Shown one piece after another: positions 14,752 through 19,720 of a stretch of DNA of 26,827 nucleotides; position 1 is the stretch's first letter, and every line of letters begins with the position of its first letter. The position numbers and the translations under genes are program-made. The DNA comes from a virus: IMG/VR virus record IMGVR_UViG_3300044633_000326, positions 1 through 26,827 of that record, one strand, 5' to 3'. A model generated the notes under the pieces. It worked only from the letters and a program-made list of their open reading frames with translations. It was not told the origin of the DNA and ran no database searches.

Positions 14752-15334
14752 CGTTAAAAGATTTATTGTTTAAATATGTGGTTGGGTCTTTACGGAATGT
14801 TTTATCAGGTGTTGAATTAACATACTCTTGTACTATTTTTAAAGCTAATTGCTTTTCATCATTTGTCAAAATATTCCATTTAGTAATGGCTTTTTCTTTA
14901 CTAACTTTTTTATCGTAATCATTCCACCATTGTTCAAATTGCCAATCGTGTATTTTAGCTTTAGTTTTATTTATAGTTTTATTTTCATTTATAGTTTCAG
15001 TTTCAGTTTCCATATGCAATGCATATGCTTTGCTAGTGCTATCATTTTTAGGTGATTTAGCGTTATTTCTCCTTGATTCACTAAACTTTTGCCTTCTAAC
15101 TGCTTCATTATACATTCTTTCATTAATAAATGCACCATCTTCAATTTTAAATTTATCCCATATGTCAACATCATATGCAGAGCATATGCTTAACATATCC
15201 TTCTCACTTAATTTGCCTTTTTGATGTTGTAAGCATAATAAACGAATGTATTTACCAACCTGTTCATTAGTCATTGTAAATGTGCCACTCAAGAAATCAC
15301 TTGTGTAAAATAGCACCGCTGGGTCTTTAGCCAT
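14645..15334 (-). CDS. Replication initiation protein (DUF1376-like N-domain, DnaT/primosome-like C-region)
   Basis: A 229-residue protein. The N-terminal 90 residues match the winged-helix DUF1376-type start of phage replication proteins: MAKDPAVLFYTSDFLSGTFT, then EQVGKYIRLLCLQHQKGKLS. A charged linker follows. The C-terminal part is the phage 'W-x-x-Y-P-K' type: FEQWWNDYDKKVSKEKAITK, QLALKIVQEY, then FRKDPTTYLNNKSFNDE, resembling the C-region in DnaT/lambda O-like proteins. It would bind the phage origin or recruit the host helicase. The start is firm because MAKDPA is family-typical. It is preceded by a promoter and a structured leader, with U-rich sequence and no SD site directly before ATG. 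Confidence 0.8.
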   Translation of the reverse strand: MAKDPAVLFYTSDFLSGTFTMTNEQVGKYIRLLCLQHQKGKLSEKDMLSICSAYDVDIWDKFKIEDGAFINERMYNEAVRRQKFSESRRNNAKSPKNDSTSKAYALHMETETETINENKTINKTKAKIHDWQFEQWWNDYDKKVSKEKAITKWNILTNDEKQLALKIVQEYVNSTPDKTFRKDPTTYLNNKSFNDEIIIRNATTSYKPNVSERNFTQLASLKYIEPKRD

Positions 15335-15427
15335 AAAATAAAAAAGGCTCTAGGCATTCCCCCGAGTAGGATTCAGGGTTCAGCTTCGAGCCAATAAGTT
15401 TAAATACGGATATCCTACATCCTTTTA
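15335..15427 (-). promoter_or_regulatory. Structured 5' leader, possible pseudoknot or attenuator
   Basis: About 90 nt of non-coding leader between a strong promoter and ATG 15334. In minus-strand RNA a stem GGCUC (15392-15388)/GAGCC (15350-15346) closes a hairpin with an inner CCC/GGG stem. The 12-nt apical loop contains AUCCUAC (15372-15366). That loop is exactly complementary to GUAGGAU (15418-15412) near the 5' end, which would make a pseudoknot. The hairpin is followed by U6AU4 and then the start codon, so it looks like an intrinsic terminator. No known riboswitch or ribozyme class was recognised. Confidence 0.6.
15346..15392 (-). terminator. Terminator-like hairpin with U-tract 11 nt before a start codon
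   Basis: Stem GGCUC/GAGCC with an internal GC-rich CCC/GGGGG pairing, followed by UUUUUUAUUUU (15345-15335) and then AUG. It could end transcription from the methyltransferase gene or act as a conditional terminator of the downstream gene. GC content of the element stands out from the surrounding sequence. Confidence 0.6.
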
Positions 15428-15459
15428 CAAAAATACTAAACATTAACCATATCTTCAAA
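15428..15459 (-). promoter_or_regulatory. Strong Bacteroidota-type promoter
   Basis: Minus strand: TTTG (15459-15456), 20 nt, TATTTTTG (15435-15428), a full match to TTTG-N19-21-TAnnTTTG. It begins inside the last codons of the cytosine methyltransferase gene. The predicted start, near 15421-15423, places the structured leader at the very 5' end of the transcript. Confidence 0.7.
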
Positions 15460-16239
15460 ACTTTGTATGGCTTTAAAAATCTCATAAGCAACCTGTGGCA
15501 CTACTGCGTTTCCGTAGGCTTTGATTGATTCATTTCGCCATTTAGGAAAGGTAATACTGTCCAATTTATAGGGAAACCCATCATTTCCTCTACAAATGAT
15601 ACTTTCAGTTTTCTCGTTGATTGTCCAACTTTTGTCAAATCTGCTGCCATTTGTCTCAAACTTTTTTGAAGCACTACTCCTTTTAGTAAATGTTTTTGTT
15701 TCCTTTTTTGATATGTTTCTATTTTTACTCCCGTATTCCAATCTTGAGCATTTGGAGTTGGCAATAAACCAAATTCTTTGTCTTTGATGTCTAGCTCCGA
15801 CACCTGCAGCTGGAATAAGAAACGTTTGGACTTCATAGCCTTGCCTTTCCAAGTCATCGCACACTTCGTTGAATACCATTCCCCCATTCCAACTAACAAG
15901 TCCACGAACATTTTCGCCAATAACCCATTTGGGTTTGACCTCTTTAATGCATCGTAACATATGTGGAAAGAGATGTCTTTCATCGGCTTTCCCAAGTCGC
16001 TTTCCTGCACTTGAGTATGGTTGACAAGGGAATCCTCCTGATAGTACATCAATTGTTCCTTCGTGAATAGTGAAGTTTGTTTTTGTGATGTCATTGTAAG
16101 ATTTTGAATTTGGGAAATGGTGGGCTAAAACTTTTTGACCAAATGGATTCCATTCGCAATGGAATATATTATCCCATCCCATCCACTCGGCTGCAAGGTC
16201 AAACCCACCTATTCCACTAAATAATGATGCGTGTGTCAT
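15436..16239 (-). CDS. dcm: DNA cytosine-5 methyltransferase
   Basis: A complete 267-residue C5 methyltransferase. Motif I is LFSGIGGFD (6-14). Motif IV is GGFPCQPYS (68-76) with catalytic C72. Motif VI is GENVRG near 110, motif VIII QRQRIWF near 155, and motifs IX/X are seen in GFPYKLD and AYGNAVVPQ near the C-terminus. The target-recognition region between VIII and IX is short and rich in K and S (SKKETKTFTKRSSASKKFE), so the recognised site cannot be read off. A likely role is to protect phage DNA from host restriction. It starts with an ATGA overlap. Another frame of the same DNA holds a long open ORF (15501-16094). Confidence 0.95.
   Translation of the reverse strand: MTHASLFSGIGGFDLAAEWMGWDNIFHCEWNPFGQKVLAHHFPNSKSYNDITKTNFTIHEGTIDVLSGGFPCQPYSSAGKRLGKADERHLFPHMLRCIKEVKPKWVIGENVRGLVSWNGGMVFNEVCDDLERQGYEVQTFLIPAAGVGARHQRQRIWFIANSKCSRLEYGSKNRNISKKETKTFTKRSSASKKFETNGSRFDKSWTINEKTESIICRGNDGFPYKLDSITFPKWRNESIKAYGNAVVPQVAYEIFKAIQSFEDMVNV
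15501..16094 (-). CDS. Nested ORF overlapping the cytosine methyltransferase (+1 frame)
   Basis: A 197-codon ORF starts at ATG 16094 and lies wholly inside the methyltransferase gene in the +1 frame. At roughly 7 percent stop codons per triplet expected in sequence this AT-rich, 197 open codons are very unlikely by chance. The product looks protein-like. It contains CAMTWKGKAMKSKRFLFQLQ, EFGLLPTPNAQDW and FVEEMMGFPINWTVLPF. From memory, 'LPTPxAxDW' and 'FVExMMGFPxxWT' recur in proteins encoded with or inside phage C5 methyltransferases. It may be an overprinted gene, a relic of a longer enzyme, or a shadow shaped by conservation of the host frame. No separate promoter or SD site is seen. Confidence 0.4.
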   Translation of the reverse strand: MTSQKQTSLFTKEQLMYYQEDSLVNHTQVQESDLGKPMKDISFHICYDALKRSNPNGLLAKMFVDLLVGMGEWYSTKCAMTWKGKAMKSKRFLFQLQVSELDIKDKEFGLLPTPNAQDWNTGVKIETYQKRKQKHLLKGVVLQKSLRQMAADLTKVGQSTRKLKVSFVEEMMGFPINWTVLPFLNGEMNQSKPTETQ

Positions 16240-16430
16240 TTAACCGAATATTGGGCAATCTGCTTATTGTTCTCCAGCTTGATTGTTCTAGTTACAATAT
16301 TCATTCCATCGTTCCTTAAATCAGCTATTCTTGCTGCTAATCTAAAGCATCCGAATTTGTTTAAGGCATCAATTGGGGTTAGCTTTTTACCTTTATTTAA
16401 GTAGTCTGCGATTTGTTTGTTTTGGCTCAT
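16236..16430 (-). CDS. Small helix-turn-helix-like protein
   Basis: A 64-residue protein, MSQNKQIADYLNKGKKLTPI..., with the pattern of the helix-turn-helix proteins that accompany replication genes in phages of Gram-negative hosts. Its key part is KKLTPIDALNKFGCFRLAAR followed by IADLRNDGMNIVT and a beta hairpin (TIKLENNKQIAQYSV). This 'TPxxAlxxFGcxRLAaRIxdLRxxG' pattern is the winged helix known in Bacteroidota and proteobacterial phages (DUF/HTH_55-like). It would bind DNA. It ends as ATGA into the methyltransferase and its 5' part overlaps the upstream gene by 38 nt. Confidence 0.75.
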   Translation of the reverse strand: MSQNKQIADYLNKGKKLTPIDALNKFGCFRLAARIADLRNDGMNIVTRTIKLENNKQIAQYSVK

Positions 16431-16587
16431 AGTTATTAGTTTTAATTGTTTTTTCTAATTCTTTGATTCTAATTTCAAGTTTTTCTATTTCATTGTAATT
16501 TGATTTGTTTATTGATTTAACAATACACTTTTCAATCATATCAGTTAATTCATAGATTGTAATTTGAGTAATGGTTACTGCTTGCAT
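16393..16587 (-). CDS. Small helical protein
   Basis: A 64-residue protein, not recognised, beginning MQAVTITQITIYELTDMIEK. Its first strand-like part resembles the N-termini of small Bacteroidota DNA-binding proteins (ITIYELTDMIEKCI). A predicted helix, KLEIRIKELEKTIKTNN, forms a short coiled coil. The last 13 codons overlap the next gene, so one of the two 3'/5' boundaries may be different from that given. It is preceded 9 nt upstream by the stop of the SSB-like gene. Confidence 0.55.
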   Translation of the reverse strand: MQAVTITQITIYELTDMIEKCIVKSINKSNYNEIEKLEIRIKELEKTIKTNNYEPKQTNRRLLK

Positions 16588-16596
16588 AAGTTAAAT

Positions 16597-16860
16597 TTAA
16601 AATGGTAATGAATCTTCTGCTTCCTGTTGGTTTTGGGCAAACTCTTTTTTTGCTTCCCAAACATACTCTTTCCCATTTCCGCAATATTCCTTTTTAGCTT
16701 TCTCTGCCCTTTGTTCGGATGTTTGTCCGTTATAAACTGTATGGTCATTACCATATTTATCAACATCCTTTTTTTTCTCTACAACAATAGTTGCGTAGTG
16801 ATTTCCGTTTTTGTGTGCAGTAAATTTGATGTCCTCTTTTTTGATGTTTAATACAATCAT
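16597..16860 (-). CDS. SSB-like protein with acidic C-terminal tip
   Basis: An 87-residue protein beginning MIVLNIKKEDIKFTAHKNGN. It has beta-strand-rich N-terminal sequence with YATIVVEKKKDVDKYGNDHT, then a basic-aromatic part (CGNGKEYVWEAKKEF). The C-terminus EAEDSLPF matches the acidic-hydrophobic tip (D-x-x-PF) by which single-strand DNA-binding proteins recruit replication partners. It is much shorter than bacterial SSB (about 170 residues), and an OB fold cannot be demonstrated from sequence alone. The location amid replication genes supports an ssDNA-binding or partner-recruiting role. The shadow ORF 16575-16766 in another frame was discarded. Confidence 0.6.
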   Translation of the reverse strand: MIVLNIKKEDIKFTAHKNGNHYATIVVEKKKDVDKYGNDHTVYNGQTSEQRAEKAKKEYCGNGKEYVWEAKKEFAQNQQEAEDSLPF

Positions 16861-16865
16861 TGTTT

Positions 16866-17033
16866 TTAATTTAAGTGTTTATTAATTTGTTCTTCTTCTA
16901 TTTGGTTTTGGGTTTGCCTGTCAGCTTCCAATTCATCTTCATCTAAATCTTCCCAATCGCAATGCTCGTGGCAATCAGGACATAGGTCGTAGGATATTTC
17001 GCTTTCATATCCGCAGCAAGTGTTAATTAGCAT
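16866..17033 (-). CDS. Small zinc-finger-like acidic protein
   Basis: Counting from ATG 17033 the protein is 55 residues: MLINTCCGYESEISYDLCPD and so on. It has two cysteine pairs, TCCGYE and LCPDCHEHCDW, arranged as a zinc ribbon, followed by a very acidic tail (DWEDLDEDELEADRQ). An in-frame ATG at 17042 and a further upstream codon at 17060 are alternatives but overlap the preceding gene more. Function is not recognised. Confidence 0.6.
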   Translation of the reverse strand: MLINTCCGYESEISYDLCPDCHEHCDWEDLDEDELEADRQTQNQIEEEQINKHLN

Positions 17034-17262
17034 ATTCTTCATAGTTTTCGCTAAAATCACTCATTCGCATAAATGGTTTTGGCTGGTTTAATAATGGAGT
17101 TAACATTTCAGGATAATGTTTTGCCTTGTATTCCTTTAGTTTTGCTCTTGCTTTTCTAATCTCGGTTAAATATTCATTTTTCCAAAATCTATGACAGGAT
17201 TCAAACTTCCACTCATAATAAGAAACATTATCCCTTAATTTTTCAAGTTTAGTATCTATCAT
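17023..17262 (-). CDS. Hypothetical helical protein, 79 residues
   Basis: The protein starts MIDTKLEKLRDNVSYYEWKF and is rich in charged helices with aromatic residues (RFWKNEYLTEIRKARAKLKE). Its second half is K/P-rich. No family was recognised. The start is ATG at 17262, overlapping the upstream stop as ATGA. Its place in the replication and recombination operon suggests a DNA-metabolism accessory role, but this is only positional. Confidence 0.65.
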   Translation of the reverse strand: MIDTKLEKLRDNVSYYEWKFESCHRFWKNEYLTEIRKARAKLKEYKAKHYPEMLTPLLNQPKPFMRMSDFSENYEEYAN

Positions 17263-17876
17263 AATGTTGATTTTTTAGCAGTAAATAATTCAGTTACATC
17301 CTTTGAAAGTGGTGCATTTAGATTGTAAAGTTGCTTTAATTCATCCACACTTTCGCAAAATTCAATAGCTATTTTAATATCTGCCTCCTCTTTGTGTTTT
17401 TTAATATAAGGTGGAAGTACTTCTTTTGCAAAGTCCATTTCTTCAGCAGGTGTAGCTTCAAATCCTGCTGCTTTCATTAGCCATCCTAAAAGCAACCTGT
17501 AAGCCTTTCCTTCTGCTCTAGTTTGTGCCATTGATAAAATTGCATACTCATCAAAAGAACGCTTTGACCTTTCTTTATTTGAGCATAAAGCGTGTCCAAC
17601 TGATACAGGCAATCCTGTTACAATGTTTCTTACTTCGCAAACTGCCAAGTATTTAATTTCGGTTTCAGTTGATACATTTTCAACCTTTGTAATAATTGGG
17701 ATAAGACCTATTGCTGCTCCAGCATAGCCCCAACCTTCAACATTTACAAATTGTTTTCCTTGAATGTTTGAACTCAATCCTTTTTCCTTAATTAGTAAGG
17801 CAAGTTCGTTAGATAAGTTTAAAAGTGAATCTTTGTTAATAAGTTGATAACTTGGATTCGTTTGTAATTCGTTCAT
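17259..17876 (-). CDS. Putative ssDNA-annealing/recombination-type protein
   Basis: A 205-residue protein not assigned with certainty. Its characteristic stretch is EYAILSMAQTRAEGKAYRLL followed by GWLMKAAGFEATPAEEMDF, a pattern I recall from many phage and mobile-element proteins near recombination genes. 'SMAQTRAxGKA' resembles the helix of Rad52-type and ERF-like annealing proteins. The N-terminal half has strand-rich sequence with NVEGWGYAGAAIGLIPIITK. It precedes the SSB-like and NinG genes, which fits recombination. The start is ATG 17876 in the CTATG context. A different family, for example a nucleotide-binding regulator, cannot be excluded. Confidence 0.5.
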   Translation of the reverse strand: MNELQTNPSYQLINKDSLLNLSNELALLIKEKGLSSNIQGKQFVNVEGWGYAGAAIGLIPIITKVENVSTETEIKYLAVCEVRNIVTGLPVSVGHALCSNKERSKRSFDEYAILSMAQTRAEGKAYRLLLGWLMKAAGFEATPAEEMDFAKEVLPPYIKKHKEEADIKIAIEFCESVDELKQLYNLNAPLSKDVTELFTAKKSTL

Positions 17877-17936
17877 AGACTTGTGTTTTGGTTTAATAAT
17901 ATTTGAAGTTAAAACTATTTTGTGAATAAAAAAAAT

Positions 17937-18278
17937 TTATATTATTCTTTTTATTTCGTTTAGTTCATCCTTTAAATCAGTGTCATAATGTAGGCTTAAG
18001 GTATTTTGTATGGTTTGTAAGGAATGTAATACAGTTGTATGGTCTCTGCCAACAATATCGCCTATTGTTTTAAGTTTTAAGCTGGTATTATTCCTTATTA
18101 AATACATAGATATAAATCTAGCTTTAACAAATTCCCTTTTCCTACTTCTACCTTTAATATCCTTAATTTGAATTTTATAATATTCGGATACTTTTTCAAT
18201 TATTGTTTCTGCGTGTTTCAGCATCTCTTTGGTTGTTTTCACATTGTCCTTTTGACTTGGCATTGTCCAATAATTCAT
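17937..18278 (-). CDS. DnaA domain IV-like DNA-binding protein
   Basis: A 113-residue protein whose core is DnaA domain IV without the AAA+ ATPase. It shows IIEKVSEYYKIQIKDIKGRS, then RKREFVKARFISMYLIR and the signature GRDHTTVLHS (77-86). In DnaA this helix-turn-helix reads the 9-mer DnaA box. Here it would bind DnaA-like sites, perhaps at the phage origin or at host dnaA-regulated promoters. The most upstream ATG (18278) overlaps the preceding gene by 83 nt. An ATG at 18224 leaves the domain intact and is an alternative. A 60-nt AT-rich spacer separates it from the next gene. Confidence 0.85.
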   Translation of the reverse strand: MNYWTMPSQKDNVKTTKEMLKHAETIIEKVSEYYKIQIKDIKGRSRKREFVKARFISMYLIRNNTSLKLKTIGDIVGRDHTTVLHSLQTIQNTLSLHYDTDLKDELNEIKRII

Positions 18279-18387
18279 TTAATTCAATTTTAAGTTTGGT
18301 AATTTGTTTTCTTAACATCTCGTTCTCTAATTCCAAGATGTATATTTCTCGCATCATATTGCTTTTAGTATTGTCTACATAACTCAT
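18196..18387 (-). CDS. Small coiled-coil protein
   Basis: A 63-residue protein with a clear coiled coil: REIYILELENEMLRKQITKL followed by KIELNELLDN. The C-terminal 15 residues are polar and basic (QRDAETRRNNN). It overlaps the previous gene as ATGA and the DnaA-like gene by 83 nt if that uses its upstream start. Not recognised; a dimerisation partner is possible. Confidence 0.5.
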   Translation of the reverse strand: MSYVDNTKSNMMREIYILELENEMLRKQITKLKIELNELLDNAKSKGQCENNQRDAETRRNNN

Positions 18388-18680
18388 TGTATTCTATTTA
18401 CAGGTAAAATAAAATTTTCGGTTATGTCATAGAGTTCAACAACTAACCAATAATAAGACTTTAGGATTCTCTTTTGAATGTCGTTAAGTTCAGCTAATCT
18501 TATTAGGTAATTGTTTTCGTGGGTAAATAACCTAATGTTGTCATAGTTACCAGCTGCTCTCCATTCTGCTAAAAGTCCTTCCTGTCTTGATTGTTCGGAT
18601 TGTGCCTTCTTTAATAATTCAAGTAAACAGGTTGCTCTTTGGTGTAGTTTTAATTGTCTGCCTTGATAGTCTAGTTTCAT
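18384..18680 (-). CDS. Hypothetical helical protein, 98 residues
   Basis: MKLDYQGRQLKLHQRATCLL begins a largely helical protein. It contains AQSEQSRQEGLLAEWRAAGN and a C-terminal YWLVVELYDITENFILP. No domain is recognised. The start is in the ATAAACTATG context, 3 nt after the ribbon-helix-helix gene ends. The end overlaps the next gene as ATGA, so these genes form one operon. Confidence 0.65.
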   Translation of the reverse strand: MKLDYQGRQLKLHQRATCLLELLKKAQSEQSRQEGLLAEWRAAGNYDNIRLFTHENNYLIRLAELNDIQKRILKSYYWLVVELYDITENFILPVNRIQ

Positions 18681-18683
18681 AGT

Positions 18684-18932
18684 TTATAGTTTTTCGTAGT
18701 ATTTTTGAACAATAATTGATACTAATTTACTTGGTGCTAAATACATTTTCTTTGCTTCGGCATCCACTTTCTTTTTAATGGTTTCAGGTAATCTAATGCA
18801 GACCACCTCTTTTTTTTCTACTTTCATTGTTTGGGTTTTTATTGCTTTTTTATATTGTTTTTCAAATTCTTTAAAATCATTCATTCCATAATCCATCATA
18901 TATTTATTCCACCATTTTGGTCTATACATCAT
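18684..18932 (-). CDS. Ribbon-helix-helix DNA-binding protein
   Basis: An 82-residue protein starting at the first of two adjacent ATGs at 18932. A GTG at 18959 would extend it but overlaps the micro-gene upstream. The last 40 residues are a ribbon-helix-helix (CopG/Arc) domain: VVCIRLPETIKKKVDAEAKK, then MYLAPSKLVSIIVQKYYEKL. The first strand and two helices with the conserved 'RLPETI' and 'S.l' are all visible. The N-terminal 40 residues are rich in W, Y, M and K. This is the best candidate for a transcription regulator of the early operon, possibly acting on the palindromes upstream. Confidence 0.8.
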   Translation of the reverse strand: MMYRPKWWNKYMMDYGMNDFKEFEKQYKKAIKTQTMKVEKKEVVCIRLPETIKKKVDAEAKKMYLAPSKLVSIIVQKYYEKL

Positions 18933-18934
18933 AA

Positions 18935-19021
18935 TTAAATGTTTTGTAAATAAGCACACATAATGAAAGCAAAGATTAAAATAACGATTGCTTGAAAGTT
19001 GCGGTTTTGTTGTTCGGACAT
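18935..19021 (-). CDS. 28-residue transmembrane micro-protein
   Basis: The frame runs from ATG 19021 to TAA 18937-18935. The 28-residue product has a short polar N-terminus (MSEQQNRNFQ) and one hydrophobic helix (AIVILIFAFIMCAYL). The start has the ATAAACTATG context shared with its neighbours, and the stop is followed 2 nt later by the ATG of the ribbon-helix-helix gene. Such packing supports a real gene, although a frame this short needs proof. Confidence 0.5.
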   Translation of the reverse strand: MSEQQNRNFQAIVILIFAFIMCAYLQNI

Positions 19022-19024
19022 AGT

Positions 19025-19204
19025 TTATAATTTAATGATTGATAAAATGATTTGATTGTTTGCAAGGTCAATGGTTCGGAATTTCACAAGGAAAAACTTT
19101 GAGCCATCAATTTCGTAGTCAAGGAATAAATTGTCTCCAGCTACTGCAATAAATTGTGCATTGTAGGGATAAAAATTGTTTTCATAGATTAATACTGTTT
19201 TCAT
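19025..19204 (-). CDS. Small hypothetical protein, 59 residues
   Basis: The protein begins MKTVLIYENNFYPYNAQFIA and contains DNLFLDYEIDGSKFFLVKFR, which looks like a small beta-sheet protein. It starts in the CTATG context and ends 3 nt before the next start. It is the second gene of the operon driven by the promoter at 19395-19427. No family is recognised. Confidence 0.65.
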   Translation of the reverse strand: MKTVLIYENNFYPYNAQFIAVAGDNLFLDYEIDGSKFFLVKFRTIDLANNQIILSIIKL

Positions 19205-19217
19205 AGATATTTGGTTT

Positions 19218-19364
19218 TTATATTGGTTTAATTTTATAGCCTAATTCAAGATATTTTTCCATTTTAAACTTATACAATTCTAAAGTATAAAATTCAATTG
19301 GAATTAAAATAGTAACCCAATTGTCCGTAGTTCCCTCTTTGTAAACTTGAAATAATTTTTTCAT
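19218..19364 (-). CDS. Small hypothetical protein, 48 residues (first gene of early operon)
   Basis: The protein begins MKKLFQVYKEGTTDNWVTIL and continues with IPIEFYTLELYKFKMEKYLE. It is compact and mixed alpha/beta. It is the first frame behind the strong promoter, with a leader of about 24 nt. The GYKIKPI end and the IPIEFY middle are reminiscent of small phage inhibitor proteins, but nothing is recognised. Confidence 0.65.
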   Translation of the reverse strand: MKKLFQVYKEGTTDNWVTILIPIEFYTLELYKFKMEKYLELGYKIKPI

Positions 19365-19394
19365 AAATAATGGTTTTTTCTTTGTTTGATAAAT

Positions 19395-19427
19395 CAAAGA
19401 TACATAAAGATTACAATACTAACCAAA
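19395..19427 (-). promoter_or_regulatory. Strong Bacteroidota promoter of the replication operon
   Basis: Minus strand: TTTG (19427-19424), 21 nt, TATCTTTG (19402-19395), a full match to the consensus. The start codon at 19364 is about 24 nt downstream of the predicted start site. Upstream are the inverted repeats of the 19365-19720 region, which may be operators. Confidence 0.75.
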
Positions 19428-19482
19428 AATTATTTAAATTATTTTAGTTAATTTTATGTTAAAGTATTTTATAGGTCATAAA

Positions 19483-19511
19483 TGAGCCGATTATCGCTCA
19501 AATACGGCTCA
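19483..19511. repeat. Inverted repeat TGAGCCG/CGGCTCA
   Basis: Perfect 7-bp arms with a 15-nt spacer that contains TTATCGCTCA. A relative of this unit, with AATGAGCCG and TTATCGCCTCA, recurs at 19961-19991. It lies about 60 bp upstream of the promoter at 19395 and could be a repressor or initiator site. Confidence 0.6.
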
Positions 19512-19548
19512 AAGTTGCCTTATTGGGTAACTTTTGTGATTGATAAAG

Positions 19549-19649
19549 TTTGCTATTAGAGAACTTATTTCCGAATTAGTGTTATATATTTATCTAATTA
19601 TGTAACATAGTTGGGATTAATTCGGTAGTAATACTACCCTAATAGCAAA
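19549..19649. repeat. Nested inverted repeats (11 bp and 8 bp)
   Basis: Outer arms 19549-19559 and 19639-19649 (11 bp, exact). Inner arms 19571-19578 and 19618-19625 (8 bp, exact). Between them is a 39-nt AT-rich loop. A 15-nt palindrome (19624-19638) touches the inner right arm. The nesting would form a large stem-loop in single-stranded DNA or RNA. Confidence 0.65.
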
Positions 19650-19675
19650 AAATGTAAACTCTGCAAGTTTTGATA

Positions 19676-19701
19676 GTAACATATAAATATTGTTATGTTA
19701 C
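19676..19701. repeat. Inverted repeat GTAACATA/TATGTTAC
   Basis: Perfect 8-bp arms with a 10-nt spacer; a third GTAACATA half-site lies at 19602-19609. It is 20 bp downstream of the small gene at 19721 and may be a repressor binding site. Confidence 0.55.
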
Positions 19702-19720
19702 TTTTAAAGGGTAAAGTATA

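Larger units (their letters stand above)
19365..19720. other. Non-coding control region / candidate replication origin
   Basis: 356 bp without a convincing gene (a 21-codon frame on the minus strand is not supported). Structures seen, in plus coordinates: TGAGCCG (19483-19489)/CGGCTCA (19505-19511); an 11-bp pair TTTGCTATTAG (19549-19559)/CTAATAGCAAA (19639-19649) enclosing an 8-bp pair CCGAATTA (19571-19578)/TAATTCGG (19618-19625); a perfect 15-nt palindrome centred on 19631; and GTAACATA (19676-19683)/TATGTTAC (19694-19701) with a further GTAACATA at 19602-19609. The centre is very AT-rich. The region holds the operon promoter at its left end. No standard DnaA box was found. Confidence 0.55.

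Noticed and set aside
14989-15174. ORF nested in the DUF1376-like gene
   Set aside because: Short, leucine/lysine-rich shadow of a gene with clear family features.
15346-15392. Possible tRNA, hammerhead, twister or pistol ribozyme
   Set aside because: The element is too short for a tRNA and lacks the core bases of these ribozyme classes.
16575-16766. ORF overlapping the SSB-like gene in another frame
   Set aside because: The other frame has a better start, an SSB-type C-terminus and better packing; this one has no recognisable sequence.
19640-19700. 21-codon minus-strand frame (starting MLLSKLAEF) in the control region
   Set aside because: No start context or packing with other genes and it overlaps the palindromes; more likely non-coding.
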